DNA of 64,000 nt from Pedobacter rhizosphaerae (GCF_900111155.1 NZ_FOGG01000006.1:1-64000), one strand, 5' to 3'. Numbered from the stretch's first letter, positions 8,105-17,462 are shown. Translations and numbers: made by a program. The notes: generated by a model from the letters alone, not told the origin.

Positions 8105-8112
8105 CAAATATA
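8105..8112 (-). promoter_or_regulatory. Possible Bacteroidota -7 promoter element for the sulfur operon
   Basis: TATATTTG on the minus strand fits the Bacteroidota -7 consensus TAnnTTTG. No good -33 TTG/TTTG was found 17-23 bases upstream. If it is used, transcription would begin at or next to the ATG of the Cys-rich leader ORF. Confidence 0.3.
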
Positions 8113-8204
8113 TAAAGTATATAGGAATAGTCGTAATTTATTTTAAAAAAATTTTATTTGGTAGCAAGCCTTTGGATTTTAAGAATACCAAATTTAATTA
8201 TCCT

Positions 8205-8750
8205 GAAATGATGTAAGATGGGGAGAGGTGAGATGGATTTGATAGACGATTGCACCATTTTCCGTTACAACATTTCACGTTCCTTATGATGTAAGATGGG
8301 GAGATGTAAGATGGACTGACTAAACCGTTGCAGCAATTTCCGTCAAAACATTTCACATCCCTTATAATGTAAGATGGGGAGATGTAAGATGGACTTTAAA
8401 GGCGGTCGCAAACCATTTTCCATCAATACATTTTACATCCCTTATGATGTAAGATGGGGAGATGTAAGATGGACTTTAAAGGCGGTCGCACACCATTTTC
8501 CATTACTACATTTTACATCCCTTATGATGTAAGATGGGGAGATGTAAGATGGACTTTAAAGGCGGTCGCAAACCATTTTCCATCAATACATTTTACATAC
8601 CTCTAAATTATGTAAGATGGTTAAATGTAAGATGGACTTGACTAAACTGTTGCAGCATTTTCCATCAATACGTTTTAAATCCCGTATGATGTAAGATGGA
8701 TTTTAAAGACGGTCGCACACCATTTTCCATTACTACATTTTACATCCCTT
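8205..8750. repeat. Tandem array of about seven 78-83-bp units
   Basis: Units begin with ATGTAAGATG at 8211, 8289, 8367, 8447, 8527, 8610 and 8689, so the period is 78, 78, 80, 80, 83 and 79 bases. A typical unit holds two forward copies (ATGTAAGATGGGG then GATGTAAGATGGAC), a middle part (TTTAAAGGCGGTCGCA), then CCATTTTCC and an inverted copy CATTTTACAT. The forward and inverted copies could fold into hairpins. The seventh unit lacks its second forward copy. The middle units are nearly identical and the outer ones diverged. The whole unit repeats, so this is not a CRISPR. No gene lies between the leader and rrf2 (8101-8817). Confidence 0.9.
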
Positions 8751-8817
8751 TAGATTGTCATGTTCCAACATTACATTTCACCTCTTAAAGAAGATGGCAG
8801 AAGTACAATGAAATGTT

Positions 8818-9255
8818 TTAAAGAATGATTTTTAGACCGTCTTCTCTAGCTATGATGTCTGCGATACTGGTTTCGGTTAAAATTTTGAGGGTTGCGTCTC
8901 TCACATCAATAAAAGCGCTCCTGATACCGCATGTTTTTTCGTCAACACATTCATCACATTTATGATAAAAGTTTAGACTTGCACAAGGTACCATGGCAAT
9001 TGGACCGTCGGTTATGCGCATTACATGAACCAATAAAATCTCTTCTGGTTTCTTATTTAAACTGTAACCGCCTCCGGCACCTTTTTTACTGTATAAAAAG
9101 CCAGCATTTCTTAGATCAAGTAGAATCTGTTCCAGAAATTTTTTGGGGATATGCTCTTCCTCTGCAATTTTAGAAATCTGCATGGGTGGTTTTTCAACAT
9201 TCTTACCAAGAGCAACAAGAGCTTTAATGGCGTATTTAGTCTTTTTTGATAGCAT
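8818..9255 (-). CDS. Rrf2-family transcriptional regulator
   Basis: A 145-residue winged-helix protein of the Rrf2 family. The N-terminal half (1-75) shows the usual pattern: KYAIKALVAL, a helix-turn-helix around ISKIAEEEHIPKKFLEQIL, and the wing KKGAGGGYSL. Four cysteines (Cys91, Cys100, Cys103, Cys109) fall in the region where IscR and NsrR bind an iron-sulfur cluster, so cluster sensing is possible. It lies upstream of, and in the same direction as, the sulfur assimilation genes. A CymR-like role in sulfur control is a reasonable guess from position only. A TAGCTTTG element at 9271-9264 lies eight bases before its ATG and would give a very short leader. Confidence 0.9.
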   Translation of the reverse strand: MLSKKTKYAIKALVALGKNVEKPPMQISKIAEEEHIPKKFLEQILLDLRNAGFLYSKKGAGGGYSLNKKPEEILLVHVMRITDGPIAMVPCASLNFYHKCDECVDEKTCGIRSAFIDVRDATLKILTETSIADIIAREDGLKIIL

Positions 9256-9511
9256 ATATCCTACAAAGCTACTAAAAGTTAATATAATTTAAAATATGGT
9301 CACCTTACTCCTATCTCATTATAGTGTAATCGTTACTCTAAAATAAGTTAAATATTCATTCAAATGACTTTTTCACCCTATTTCTTCAGCTCATACTTCT
9401 TATTTATGCTTTAAAGCTCTATCAATGCATCGTCAAAATATACTACCGGGTGTAACATTGTCTGTTTATCAGGGTTTAAATTTTACTTTTATCATATTAT
9501 TGAATTTAAAC

Positions 9512-10735
9512 ATGAAAAGGAGATTTTCCCTAATACCCCTAATTATACTAGCGTTGTTTTTTTTCGCAGTCAATGCTTATGTTCTCGGCGGATTCCAGCT
9601 CATTATACAATCGACTTTGCTCAGTCCCCTATTCTGGACCTTCATTATTGTACTTATAGTGGCTTTATTCATTTCCATTAGCAGATTTCAGCAGCGCGGA
9701 ATGAACACGTTTTTTCAGGTGGTGAGTCATTTATTTTTAGGCGTGCTGATTGCAGAGGGTATCTTTTCAGTCTTTCTGCTACTTGGCGACCTCTATCGTT
9801 TTGCGGGTAGCTTATTAACCAACTTTCAACCTGCCGGATTTCATTGGATTGCCAGAAGCCCGTATTGGATAGACTTTTCCTTTCTGATGTTAATAGCCAC
9901 CATCTTGCTATTTATTTACGGCATCACTAAAGGGAAATATGCTTATAGGGTAATTAAACACACTTTATATTTTGACGATTTACCGGAAAGCTTTGATGGT
10001 TTTACTTTAACCCAAATTTCTGATGTACATGCCGGGAGCTTTACCAATCCAAAGGAAGTGCAAAAGGGGATTGATTTAATTAATGCGCAAAAAAGTGATT
10101 TATTTGTTTTTACAGGCGACCTGGTAAATAATGCGGCAACGGAAATTGCGCCCTACATCGGACATTTTGCACAGATTAAAGCGCCTTATGGCCAGTTTTC
10201 TGTTTTAGGTAATCATGATTATGGAGACTACATTAAATGGCCAAGCGAGGAAGCGAAGATCAAAAATTTACAACAATTGAAGCAGTTTCATGCCGAAATT
10301 GGCTTTAGGTTATTGTTAGATGAACATGTAGAGCTACATAAAGGAACTGAAAAAATCATTTTAGCAGGAATCGAAAACTGGGGAATAGGTTTTGGCGAAC
10401 GAGGAGATTTAGAAAAGGCATTGACCAATACAAAGAGGGATGATTTTAAGATCTTACTCTCCCACGATCCTTCTCACTGGGATGCGCAGGTTAAAAATAA
10501 CCCCTCCAAAATTCAGCTTTCATTAGCCGGCCATACCCATGGGATGCAATTTGGAATTGAGGCATTCGGCATTAAGTGGAGTCCGGTGAAATATCGCTAT
10601 ACACATTGGGCGGGTATTAAAGAAGAAAATAACAGATTTTTAAATGTGAACCGGGGCTTTGGATTTTTGGGTTTCTCGGGTCGTATTGGTATTTGGCCAG
10701 AAATAACAGTTATTGAGCTGAAAAGAAAGAAATAA
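9512..10735 (+). CDS. Membrane-anchored metallophosphoesterase
   Basis: A calcineurin-like phosphoesterase of the YkuE/YaeI type. The N-terminal 150 residues contain about four hydrophobic segments. The catalytic domain carries the dimetal motifs in order: SDVHAG (Asp171, His173), GDLVNN (Asp203), GNHDYG (Asn234, His235, Asp236), LSHDPSHW and GHTHGMQ (His341, His343). Members act on the envelope side on phosphomonoesters or diesters such as UDP-sugar lipids; the exact substrate cannot be told. I start at the ATG at 9512, MKRRFSLIPLIIL, because it opens a clean signal/anchor segment. The frame also extends 29 codons upstream to an ATG at 9425. It is divergent from rrf2. Confidence 0.88.
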   Translation: MKRRFSLIPLIILALFFFAVNAYVLGGFQLIIQSTLLSPLFWTFIIVLIVALFISISRFQQRGMNTFFQVVSHLFLGVLIAEGIFSVFLLLGDLYRFAGSLLTNFQPAGFHWIARSPYWIDFSFLMLIATILLFIYGITKGKYAYRVIKHTLYFDDLPESFDGFTLTQISDVHAGSFTNPKEVQKGIDLINAQKSDLFVFTGDLVNNAATEIAPYIGHFAQIKAPYGQFSVLGNHDYGDYIKWPSEEAKIKNLQQLKQFHAEIGFRLLLDEHVELHKGTEKIILAGIENWGIGFGERGDLEKALTNTKRDDFKILLSHDPSHWDAQVKNNPSKIQLSLAGHTHGMQFGIEAFGIKWSPVKYRYTHWAGIKEENNRFLNVNRGFGFLGFSGRIGIWPEITVIELKRKK

Positions 10736-10790
10736 AAATCAACTAACAAGATAGTTTATTTTCTTAACTTGTGTTTCTTAAAACCTGCTT

Positions 10791-11417
10791 ATGAAAATTA
10801 TTATTTTATTATTATGCTCAATGTTTGGACTGGTAACTCCCACCATTGAAAACGACCGCGATCGCTGGAAGCCTTATTATTTAGATGTAGCACCAAACAA
10901 AGTTGCCGACAACTGGTTTCTGCCTTTTGAAAGCAATAACCGAAAAAGTGTTAAAAGTATTAAAATCATCAGCATTTTTGGCGATCACAGGGATAGTTAT
11001 TACAAGGGGCATATCCATACGGCTATAGATATTAATCCCGCTCAACCCAAATCTAGATTGATTCCGGTATTGGCCATGGCGGCTGGAGTGGTATGCTCTA
11101 TACATTTAGGAGAAAACCAGAAAACGGTTGTGGTTAAACATAAGCTGAAGAATGGTTCAACCATGTTTACAAGCTATAAGCATTTAAAAGAAGTTTATGT
11201 GAAAAACGGGCAGCAGGTGGATGAAAAAACCAAGTTGGCCAGGTTATTTACCTCGGCAGAAAGCAAAAAATATGGTGGCGACTACCATCATCTACATCTA
11301 GAAATTAGAAAGAAATTTGACGACTATGGCTGTGGGAGCTGGCTTACCATGAACAACACACAGTTGAATGAGCGCTTTTATAATCCACAAAATTTTATCA
11401 AAGCAAATATAAAATAG
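10791..11417 (+). CDS. Secreted M23-family (LytM-like) peptidase
   Basis: A 208-residue exported protein with an N-terminal signal sequence (1-16). The zinc site of M23 peptidases is visible as HTAID (His76, Asp80) and HLH (His167, His169). The core GHIHTAIDIN, a beta-rich middle with VLAMAAGVV, and YHHLHLEI match the LytM fold. Family members cut peptide cross-links in peptidoglycan or serve as cell-division scaffolds. Conserved ligands suggest an active enzyme. It follows the phosphoesterase by 55 bases on the same strand and ends in a strong hairpin, so the two may be co-transcribed. Confidence 0.85.
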   Translation: MKIIILLLCSMFGLVTPTIENDRDRWKPYYLDVAPNKVADNWFLPFESNNRKSVKSIKIISIFGDHRDSYYKGHIHTAIDINPAQPKSRLIPVLAMAAGVVCSIHLGENQKTVVVKHKLKNGSTMFTSYKHLKEVYVKNGQQVDEKTKLARLFTSAESKKYGGDYHHLHLEIRKKFDDYGCGSWLTMNNTQLNERFYNPQNFIKANIK

Positions 11418-11427
11418 CATTTGAAGT

Positions 11428-11463
11428 AGAAAGCCCTTTTCACATCCGTGGAAAGGGCTTTCT
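11428..11463 (+). terminator. Hairpin terminator after the M23 gene
   Basis: The arms AGAAAGCCCTTTT and AAAGGGCTTTCT form a stem of about 12 bp with a short loop. It sits 10 bases after the stop codon. The T-tract is short (within the arm), so efficiency is uncertain. Confidence 0.75.
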
Positions 11464-11652
11464 GATTACAAAACTAACTAACTATTTATTTAAAAAACTC
11501 AATTCAAAGTTCTTGAGGTTTACATGTTATTATCGAAATCACAGCCAGCTATGTCGATGATTTCCTCATTAATGTGGAATTTTATATTCCCTGCCTTTTA
11601 GATTCCAGATCCAAATTTACTGATGATTAACTGATGTTTTTTAAACTGTTTT

Positions 11653-11670
11653 AGCGCAAACGTTTGAGCT
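11653..11670. promoter_or_regulatory. LacI-type operator-like palindrome
   Basis: AGCGCAAACGTTTGAGCT is a near-perfect palindrome centred on AACGTT, the shape of LacI/GalR operators. Copies are at 11924-11938, 31694-31714 and 31951-31965. The interval 11464-11987 has no gene and nothing else recognisable. Confidence 0.65.
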
Positions 11671-11923
11671 TTAAAGATGTTACGAATGCGCTCTTGTCCG
11701 AAATAATGATTTGCATTCGATCAAATTGATTCACAAGTAGCCTTAATCATTAAAAAATGTATTTCGATGGGTTATATAGATCTTTATTGGTAAAACGAAT
11801 CACCCTGGAAATCTATTGGACAGGAATTTAATTCTGCCAGGCATTTCCTTACAACCCTTTACATGGTAGAATCCGGATAAAAACCCGCTGTCTTAAGTTG
11901 ATCCTACCTTAAAAGCAAAAAAA

Positions 11924-11938
11924 TCAAACGTTTGCGCT
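11924..11938. promoter_or_regulatory. LacI-type operator-like palindrome
   Basis: TCAAACGTTTGCGCT carries the same core as the site at 11653, in the opposite orientation (GCGC on the right). It lies just downstream of the M60/SusCD block, 50 bases from that operon's terminator. Confidence 0.65.
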
Positions 11939-11977
11939 AAGTTAATTTAAGCAGGCACCACATTTACAGTGACGATG

Positions 11978-12014
11978 CAAAATAAAATGCCCTTACCAAA
12001 CCTTGGCAAGGGCA
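11978..12014 (-). terminator. Intrinsic terminator of the 12-31 kb operon
   Basis: The arms TGCCCTTACCAA (11988-11999) and TTGGCAAGGGCA (12003-12014) form a 12-bp stem with one G-T pair and a three-base loop. TTTTATTTTG follows on the minus strand. It lies 22 bases after the stop of the last gene. Confidence 0.9.
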
Positions 12015-12035
12015 CTTTTACTACCAACAAACTAT

Positions 12036-13730
12036 TTATTTTAAAAATTCTATTTCAAACTGATTAAGGAAAGGGTTACCGTCTATGCCGAAATCAGCGA
12101 GGATCTTAATATTCATCCAGTACAACATATTAGCACTTACTGAGGCTGATGTGAGTGCGATAGATTTCCCTGCTGCATCTGAGTCGGCAGTTACAGACGC
12201 AGGAACATCGGTCCCCATTGATTTCCAGGTAAATGGCCCGTATAATGACATATCATATCCACCCGGAGCCTTGTTAACCAAATAGCCATCAGTACCTTCA
12301 TTATTTTGCCAATAACCAATTAAATTGGCATAATTTGGATGTTTCGTGATATCCTTTAGTGCAATATTGGCTTTAACAACAGCAGGATCCAGCGCGGTAT
12401 TAAAGTATGAAAGTTCAGCACCCTGGAAACTCAACCCCGTGCCTCCAGAAAATTGCTTGTAGCCCAAAGTTAATTTCTCTGAAGTTGACAAGCTTTTATG
12501 ATTACTGATGTTCAGCGTAGCGTCCTGATTTCCATCCGTATAAGTAGTAACTGTTCTTGTGGTAGCATTAACATATTTAACTGTCATGGTTATGGTATGC
12601 CAGTTTCCATCGAAAACTACTCCACCAGCACATTCGGTCCTTCCAGTACCTGATCCATTATTCGTTCCGCCAAATGATGTTTTCCATTTTTGCGAGTCAC
12701 TTTGAAAGAACATCCAACCAGTTTGCGTTGAGCTGCTAATAATTGTACTTTTAGACAAAAAGCCTACATAAAATGTATTTACATTAAATTTAGTCTGTAG
12801 TTGTACGGTGAAATCTTTATTAGAACCTGAATCATATAATCCATTATCATTATTAACCTGAGCACCAACCCCTGTGTTGTTAAATAAAACGGTATTAAAG
12901 CCCCTCTTCTTCACCTCTTCTTGTTTAATATTTTTATTCGATGCAATTAAAAATCCCGATTGAGGATTGGCATTACTGCCTCCATGATTGGTGGTAACAA
13001 TAACGAGCCAATCTTCTGAAGCATAATTTTTTCTGGCTTTTAGCGCGGTAATGATATTTCCCACATATTCATCTGCCTTTACAATTGCATTTTTATAATT
13101 ATTATTACTTGCCAGAAAACCTCCATTTGCTCCTGCAGCTTCTACCTCTCTAAAATTTACAATTAGTGCACCAATATTATTTTCCTTACTCAGAATACTA
13201 ATTGTACTGTCTTTAGTGGCCAAATCGGTACTCACCACTGGTGAGAAATCAGCATTTCTCAAATATTTGCGTAAACTCTCCCATGGTGTAACTACAGCTG
13301 TTCTTGTAGCTTTATATTGGGTAATGTAGTCTAATACATTTCTATAGGATTTAATTTCTGCATGGTCATCAGCGTTTGGATCCTGCAATCTTTCAAAATT
13401 ATCAGCACCAATACTATGTTTCGCATAGCTCACTCCCGTTGTCATGGTTGCCCAGGATGCTACATCATTTCCAACTCCGCTCTTCTGCACCTCAAAAGAA
13501 TATTTTGAGGTTTTCTGTAGTTCAGTAATATGGGTTGGGACAATGGTTTTAATCTCGCTACCCGTAACACCATCAATACTGATTACTAAAACCTTTCGCT
13601 GTGAATTGTTAATTGGCTTTAATTCCTCGAATACAGAAGCTGGGTTATTGTATTTTTTACAAGCTGATACAACTGCGAACAAGGCGAGTGCAGCGGCTAT
13701 GAATATTTTAGTTTTATTATTTCTTTTCAT
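12036..13730 (-). CDS. Lipoprotein with alkaline-phosphatase-fold (phosphodiesterase-like) and LamG-like domains, DUF4983-like C-terminus
   Basis: A 564-residue lipoprotein with lipobox VVSAC (Cys24). Residues about 45-255 resemble nucleotide pyrophosphatase/phosphodiesterases: ISIDGVTG (Asp53), WATMTTGVSYAKHSI at about 93-107 (compare TLLTGLYPENHGI in active enzymes) and VTTNHGG at 245-251 (compare TSDHG). Metal-binding positions appear altered (Asp to Asn in TTNHG, Asp to Glu in FREVEAAG), so catalysis is doubtful. A concanavalin/LamG-like beta domain (about 280-460) and a C-terminal domain like DUF4983 follow. It is the last gene of the operon and a paralog of the gene at 15703. It probably acts at the outer surface beside the M60 peptidase. 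Confidence 0.75.
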   Translation of the reverse strand: MKRNNKTKIFIAAALALFAVVSACKKYNNPASVFEELKPINNSQRKVLVISIDGVTGSEIKTIVPTHITELQKTSKYSFEVQKSGVGNDVASWATMTTGVSYAKHSIGADNFERLQDPNADDHAEIKSYRNVLDYITQYKATRTAVVTPWESLRKYLRNADFSPVVSTDLATKDSTISILSKENNIGALIVNFREVEAAGANGGFLASNNNYKNAIVKADEYVGNIITALKARKNYASEDWLVIVTTNHGGSNANPQSGFLIASNKNIKQEEVKKRGFNTVLFNNTGVGAQVNNDNGLYDSGSNKDFTVQLQTKFNVNTFYVGFLSKSTIISSSTQTGWMFFQSDSQKWKTSFGGTNNGSGTGRTECAGGVVFDGNWHTITMTVKYVNATTRTVTTYTDGNQDATLNISNHKSLSTSEKLTLGYKQFSGGTGLSFQGAELSYFNTALDPAVVKANIALKDITKHPNYANLIGYWQNNEGTDGYLVNKAPGGYDMSLYGPFTWKSMGTDVPASVTADSDAAGKSIALTSASVSANMLYWMNIKILADFGIDGNPFLNQFEIEFLK

Positions 13731-13747
13731 TTCTTAGCTTCTAATGG

Positions 13748-15685
13748 TTATTTAATTATGCCCATTTCTGATAGTGATGCCAATGTATTATTGGCTGTCC
13801 AGCTGTTTTTAAGCACAACCCTATAATATTGGGCATTAACTGCCCCTGCAGGAAATAAGAATTCGTACCTGGCAAATGCGTTTGGTATCTGTGCGGTACC
13901 TACACTAACGAAGTTTGAATTGTCATTACTTACGAAAACCTCAATATCTTTCGGGCGTTGTGCAGTAGAGTTTCTTGGAAAAAAGTACATGCCTTTAGCC
14001 GACACCCTGTTTCCTTGATTGAGTACTATGTTAAAAGGATAACTTTGTGCAGCAGATGGTGCAGGAGAGTATTGCGAATGCCAATAGGTAGCTGTGTTTC
14101 CATCCAACATATTTGCCGGCGAGCCTTCAGTAGATTGGTTAGAGCTTACAGAAAAAATCTGCGGAACGATAACAGCAGTACCTCCAGTTTTATTGAGCGG
14201 GTTGTAAGTCCATAGCTGTGTATTTAATTGTGGATACTTTGCAGCTACTTTATCTCTTACTGCAATACTGGTTAAGATACCCCAGGCATCAAAAAATGGC
14301 CCCAAATCCGTTTGCGTATAATCGGAAAGCTTTTCATATACGAAATTATGTTTGGTGATATCGTTACTATTTAAACGCGGGGCATGACGTGCTTCTATGT
14401 ACAAATGTGTCATGGCACCATAGCCATATTTCTCTAAAATCTGAACGAATGGTGTCATCTTTCTAAAAGGGCCTTTATCCTTATCTGTCATGAAAGCATC
14501 GGTATCAAAGTTTTTTGCGCCTGCTGCACTTGCATAGGCAACAGCCTCTGGAAAGCCGCTTGAAACTGCCGGATGCAGAATGTTGTAATTTGCCCCAATC
14601 CTGTTTGCAACTTTAAAACTGAACAAGTTGTTAGTGGTTTCGCCTAATGAACTCCAGCTCCATATACTCCCCTGTTGGCAGTTGTGACCGAATTCGTGGT
14701 AGGTACCCCATTGGCCAGAACTTGTAGTGATTGATTTTAAGCTGGTAAAACTAGCAAACCAATAAGCGTCGTTCAAGCCTACAAAAGGGAAACCCGAATG
14801 GCCATATCCAACGCTAAGCTGAATATCAAGTATTCCACGCCATTGGCTTTGTGGTGCACGGTCTCTAATATCAGCGGCATTTTCTGATAAACCCATCCAG
14901 GCATTATAATCGAGATCGAAAACATCGTTCCAACGGGTAAATACTGCTGTGGGATTTGTAAATGGCTCGCTTGAATTAAATGTAGCCATCACTTTATCCC
15001 TGGGGATAGTAAAAATAACACTTTTAGCTCTTAATTCTAACCAAGGCACTTGGGAGGCCTTAACCTGGGCTACCCATTCGGCATCATTGCTTTTACCCAG
15101 AATAAAATCTGGAGACACCACAGCACCTGAAATGGTAAAAGTTATGGGATTAGGATAAGCAAAAGAGGCAAGAATATAGATATGTCCTCCATACAGGTTA
15201 CGCACATAATTTACACCAGAAACCAATTGTTTTCTACTATAAACTACCGGATCACGTAATAACGGAAATTTTCCTGCAAGGTTATCGGTATGCGCACCAA
15301 TCTGAACCACCAATCCCTCTATTCCCGCAGGCACGATAATTTTAATCAACTCGCCCGGTGCGGCATAATACCCTGTACTATACTGCGGAGATGGTGCTAC
15401 AGATATTCTTAAATTTTGTGCGGTTTGATCGGTAAAGTTAAGATCAAGTGTAAACTGAGCGTCTTTTACCCTAGGTTCTGCTTGATCTACCAATCCTGGG
15501 AATACCCTGGCCTTTGCATACATCGATTTATCGATTACCTTCATATTGGTATCAATAGTACCTTCAGCGGTATTCTGCGAATCATCCGGATACCCATCCT
15601 CAATTTCGTAACCATACTTTTTACAGGCAGTAAATGCAAGTAAAACAGACAGTCCAAATATTTTAGTTAACTTAATAAATTTCAT
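13748..15685 (-). CDS. M60-family (enhancin-like) metallopeptidase lipoprotein with F5/8 type C domain
   Basis: A 645-residue lipoprotein (LAFTAC, Cys21). The zinc motif HEFGH is at 330-334 within GTYHEFGHNCQQGSIW. A candidate third ligand, Glu349, lies in SSLGETTNNLF, as in gluzincins of the M60 type. Residues about 505-645 look like an F5/8 type C (galactose-binding) domain, with NMLDGNTATYWHSQYS. Characterised M60 proteins cut O-glycosylated proteins such as mucins; the same substrate class here is inferred. It sits between two LamG/phosphodiesterase-fold lipoproteins in a SusC/SusD operon without glycoside hydrolases, which points to glycoprotein or peptide foraging. Confidence 0.9.
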   Translation of the reverse strand: MKFIKLTKIFGLSVLLAFTACKKYGYEIEDGYPDDSQNTAEGTIDTNMKVIDKSMYAKARVFPGLVDQAEPRVKDAQFTLDLNFTDQTAQNLRISVAPSPQYSTGYYAAPGELIKIIVPAGIEGLVVQIGAHTDNLAGKFPLLRDPVVYSRKQLVSGVNYVRNLYGGHIYILASFAYPNPITFTISGAVVSPDFILGKSNDAEWVAQVKASQVPWLELRAKSVIFTIPRDKVMATFNSSEPFTNPTAVFTRWNDVFDLDYNAWMGLSENAADIRDRAPQSQWRGILDIQLSVGYGHSGFPFVGLNDAYWFASFTSLKSITTSSGQWGTYHEFGHNCQQGSIWSWSSLGETTNNLFSFKVANRIGANYNILHPAVSSGFPEAVAYASAAGAKNFDTDAFMTDKDKGPFRKMTPFVQILEKYGYGAMTHLYIEARHAPRLNSNDITKHNFVYEKLSDYTQTDLGPFFDAWGILTSIAVRDKVAAKYPQLNTQLWTYNPLNKTGGTAVIVPQIFSVSSNQSTEGSPANMLDGNTATYWHSQYSPAPSAAQSYPFNIVLNQGNRVSAKGMYFFPRNSTAQRPKDIEVFVSNDNSNFVSVGTAQIPNAFARYEFLFPAGAVNAQYYRVVLKNSWTANNTLASLSEMGIIK

Positions 15686-15702
15686 CTTATTAATATTTAA
15701 AG

Positions 15703-17442
15703 TTAATTAGTTGGCAATAAAACAGTTGGATTATACAGTCTACCTGTCAAATCCCATTGAGGAGAAACAGCGATATTTAACCAATTGTAAATAAGCAAAG
15801 GGATATCAACACCATTTGGAACAGAAGTGTAAGCTGCTGGAGAAATATCTGGTGAGATATTAGGAGAAATTTCTTCGAATGAAGAAAAGGTTACATTGCT
15901 ACTATAGGTAAAATTATTTCCTTTACCTGATTGATCAATCATGGTTGTACCACTTGTTTCATTTCCAGGCCAGAAGCCTAACAAATTGCTATAAAAAGGT
16001 GTAGTAGGTTTAATTTGTGTTCTCATAACTGCCGCAACATCATTAGCAGACATGGTAACATTAAACAAAGCAACATCTCTTATTAAGACATTGGATTGGG
16101 TATTTCCGTCGGTTCCAATATCACCGCCCAACCTAAGCGGAGTATTATTGTCTATATTTCTTCCACTAATAGAGCCTGAATACCTGGTTAATCCATCCAC
16201 ATATAGAGTAAGTGTTCTTAAGTTATTAACTACGCCAATGGTGAAAGCCACTGTATGCCAGCGTCCATCGCGGATATCGATACCAAAGCCAGGGCGAGGA
16301 GTACCTCCCCAGTCTAACTGGGCAGAGTTAGAGCCAAACAAGAAACCCCATCCTACAGATGAAACGGAGTTAAAAGCATTCCTTTTTGCCAGGAACATTG
16401 GATAAAAATTGCCTTGGCCGTAATCATCTCTAAACTTAAACATAAAGGTAAAATCGCCGGTAGTACCAAAATTTCCCAGTGTAGGATTCTTTTGAATCGC
16501 AGTAACGTTTGAAGCTGTTGTAGCTATAAAACGAGGCGCAGTACCTACAAAAGGATAACTGCTAGGATCTGGCTGCGAAATTTTGACCGACATAAATCTG
16601 GGGTTATAGAAGGCGATATAAGCATTTCTTGAAGCATCATTAAAGATATTTGAACCCTGAACACCACCAGAAGGGCCACCGCCTTTATTTGAAGCAATAA
16701 TAACCAGCCAATTCTCTCCCGAATAGCCTTTTCTTGCTTTTAAGGCAGTCAGTATTTCACCAATATAGCCGTCGATATTCTTTATGGCTGTGGCATAGGC
16801 GGGTGTGCTTGCCGTATAGCCATTTGCAGCGCCAGCGGTTTCGGCGCTGTGAAACTGGGCTACAACTAATGCCGGGTTACCACTGGTTAACTCGGCAACT
16901 ACTCCAGCTTTAACGGCAGCATCATCAGATACCGTTTGTTTTACCGTTGCATCTGCGGCAAGTTTATCACTAAAAACAGCTGTAGATGCAATCGAAACCG
17001 TTCTTGCAGTGTTCAGCAGGCTGTTAATACGGGTAAATATAGTTGGTGTAGCCTGCAAGTTTAGGCCCGCAAAATCTTCTGAAACAACATTGTGTTTGGT
17101 GTAATCATAACCAGTTAGCATAGTTGTCCAGGCCGATGCATTGGTGATAACGTTATATTTATTATCGGCCAAACCATCAAAAGTATAAGTAGCCCTGGCA
17201 TTTATTTGAGTGATGTTTGGGGGAGCAATTGTTTTTACTGCTGTACCTGTTACGCCATCCAAAACAATGTAAAGTACTTTTTTCCCGGCACCTATGCCTG
17301 CGGTATCGTTTCTAAAGCCCTTTGGCAATGTATTTTCAAATTCCTTATTACAACCAGTGGCCATAAGGAAAAGCCCAAATATCAAGGCCATGCCTAAATA
17401 TTTTAGGGATGTGGTTAATGTAAATCCTTTTTTCATATTCAT
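15703..17442 (-). CDS. Lipoprotein with degenerate alkaline-phosphatase-fold and LamG-like domains (paralog of 12036-13730)
   Basis: A lipoprotein of about 579 residues (lipobox MATGC, Cys31), laid out like its paralog downstream. It has a phosphodiesterase-like fold (VLDGVTG around 61-67, AWTTMLTGYDYTKHNVV), a LamG/concanavalin-like domain and a C-terminal DUF4983-like region. The usual metal-binding DHG is here IASNKGGG, so both Asp and His are lost, and a pseudoenzyme or binding role is likely. The start is the ATG at 17442 (a second is at 17436). The frame also runs back to a TTG at 17466 that overlaps the upstream stop; I do not favour it because the ATGs lead straight into the signal peptide. 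Confidence 0.72.
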   Translation of the reverse strand: MNMKKGFTLTTSLKYLGMALIFGLFLMATGCNKEFENTLPKGFRNDTAGIGAGKKVLYIVLDGVTGTAVKTIAPPNITQINARATYTFDGLADNKYNVITNASAWTTMLTGYDYTKHNVVSEDFAGLNLQATPTIFTRINSLLNTARTVSIASTAVFSDKLAADATVKQTVSDDAAVKAGVVAELTSGNPALVVAQFHSAETAGAANGYTASTPAYATAIKNIDGYIGEILTALKARKGYSGENWLVIIASNKGGGPSGGVQGSNIFNDASRNAYIAFYNPRFMSVKISQPDPSSYPFVGTAPRFIATTASNVTAIQKNPTLGNFGTTGDFTFMFKFRDDYGQGNFYPMFLAKRNAFNSVSSVGWGFLFGSNSAQLDWGGTPRPGFGIDIRDGRWHTVAFTIGVVNNLRTLTLYVDGLTRYSGSISGRNIDNNTPLRLGGDIGTDGNTQSNVLIRDVALFNVTMSANDVAAVMRTQIKPTTPFYSNLLGFWPGNETSGTTMIDQSGKGNNFTYSSNVTFSSFEEISPNISPDISPAAYTSVPNGVDIPLLIYNWLNIAVSPQWDLTGRLYNPTVLLPTN

Positions 17443-17462
17443 TATGTTTGAAACTATGCTGA

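Noticed and set aside
7941..8200. SAM riboswitch in the sulfur operon leader
   Set aside because: I could not find the conserved SAM-I or SAM-II core; the Cys-rich leader ORF with its hairpin explains the region better.
8205..8750. Regular repeats resembling a CRISPR array
   Set aside because: The whole 80-base unit is conserved, there are no variable spacers of constant length, and no cas genes are present.
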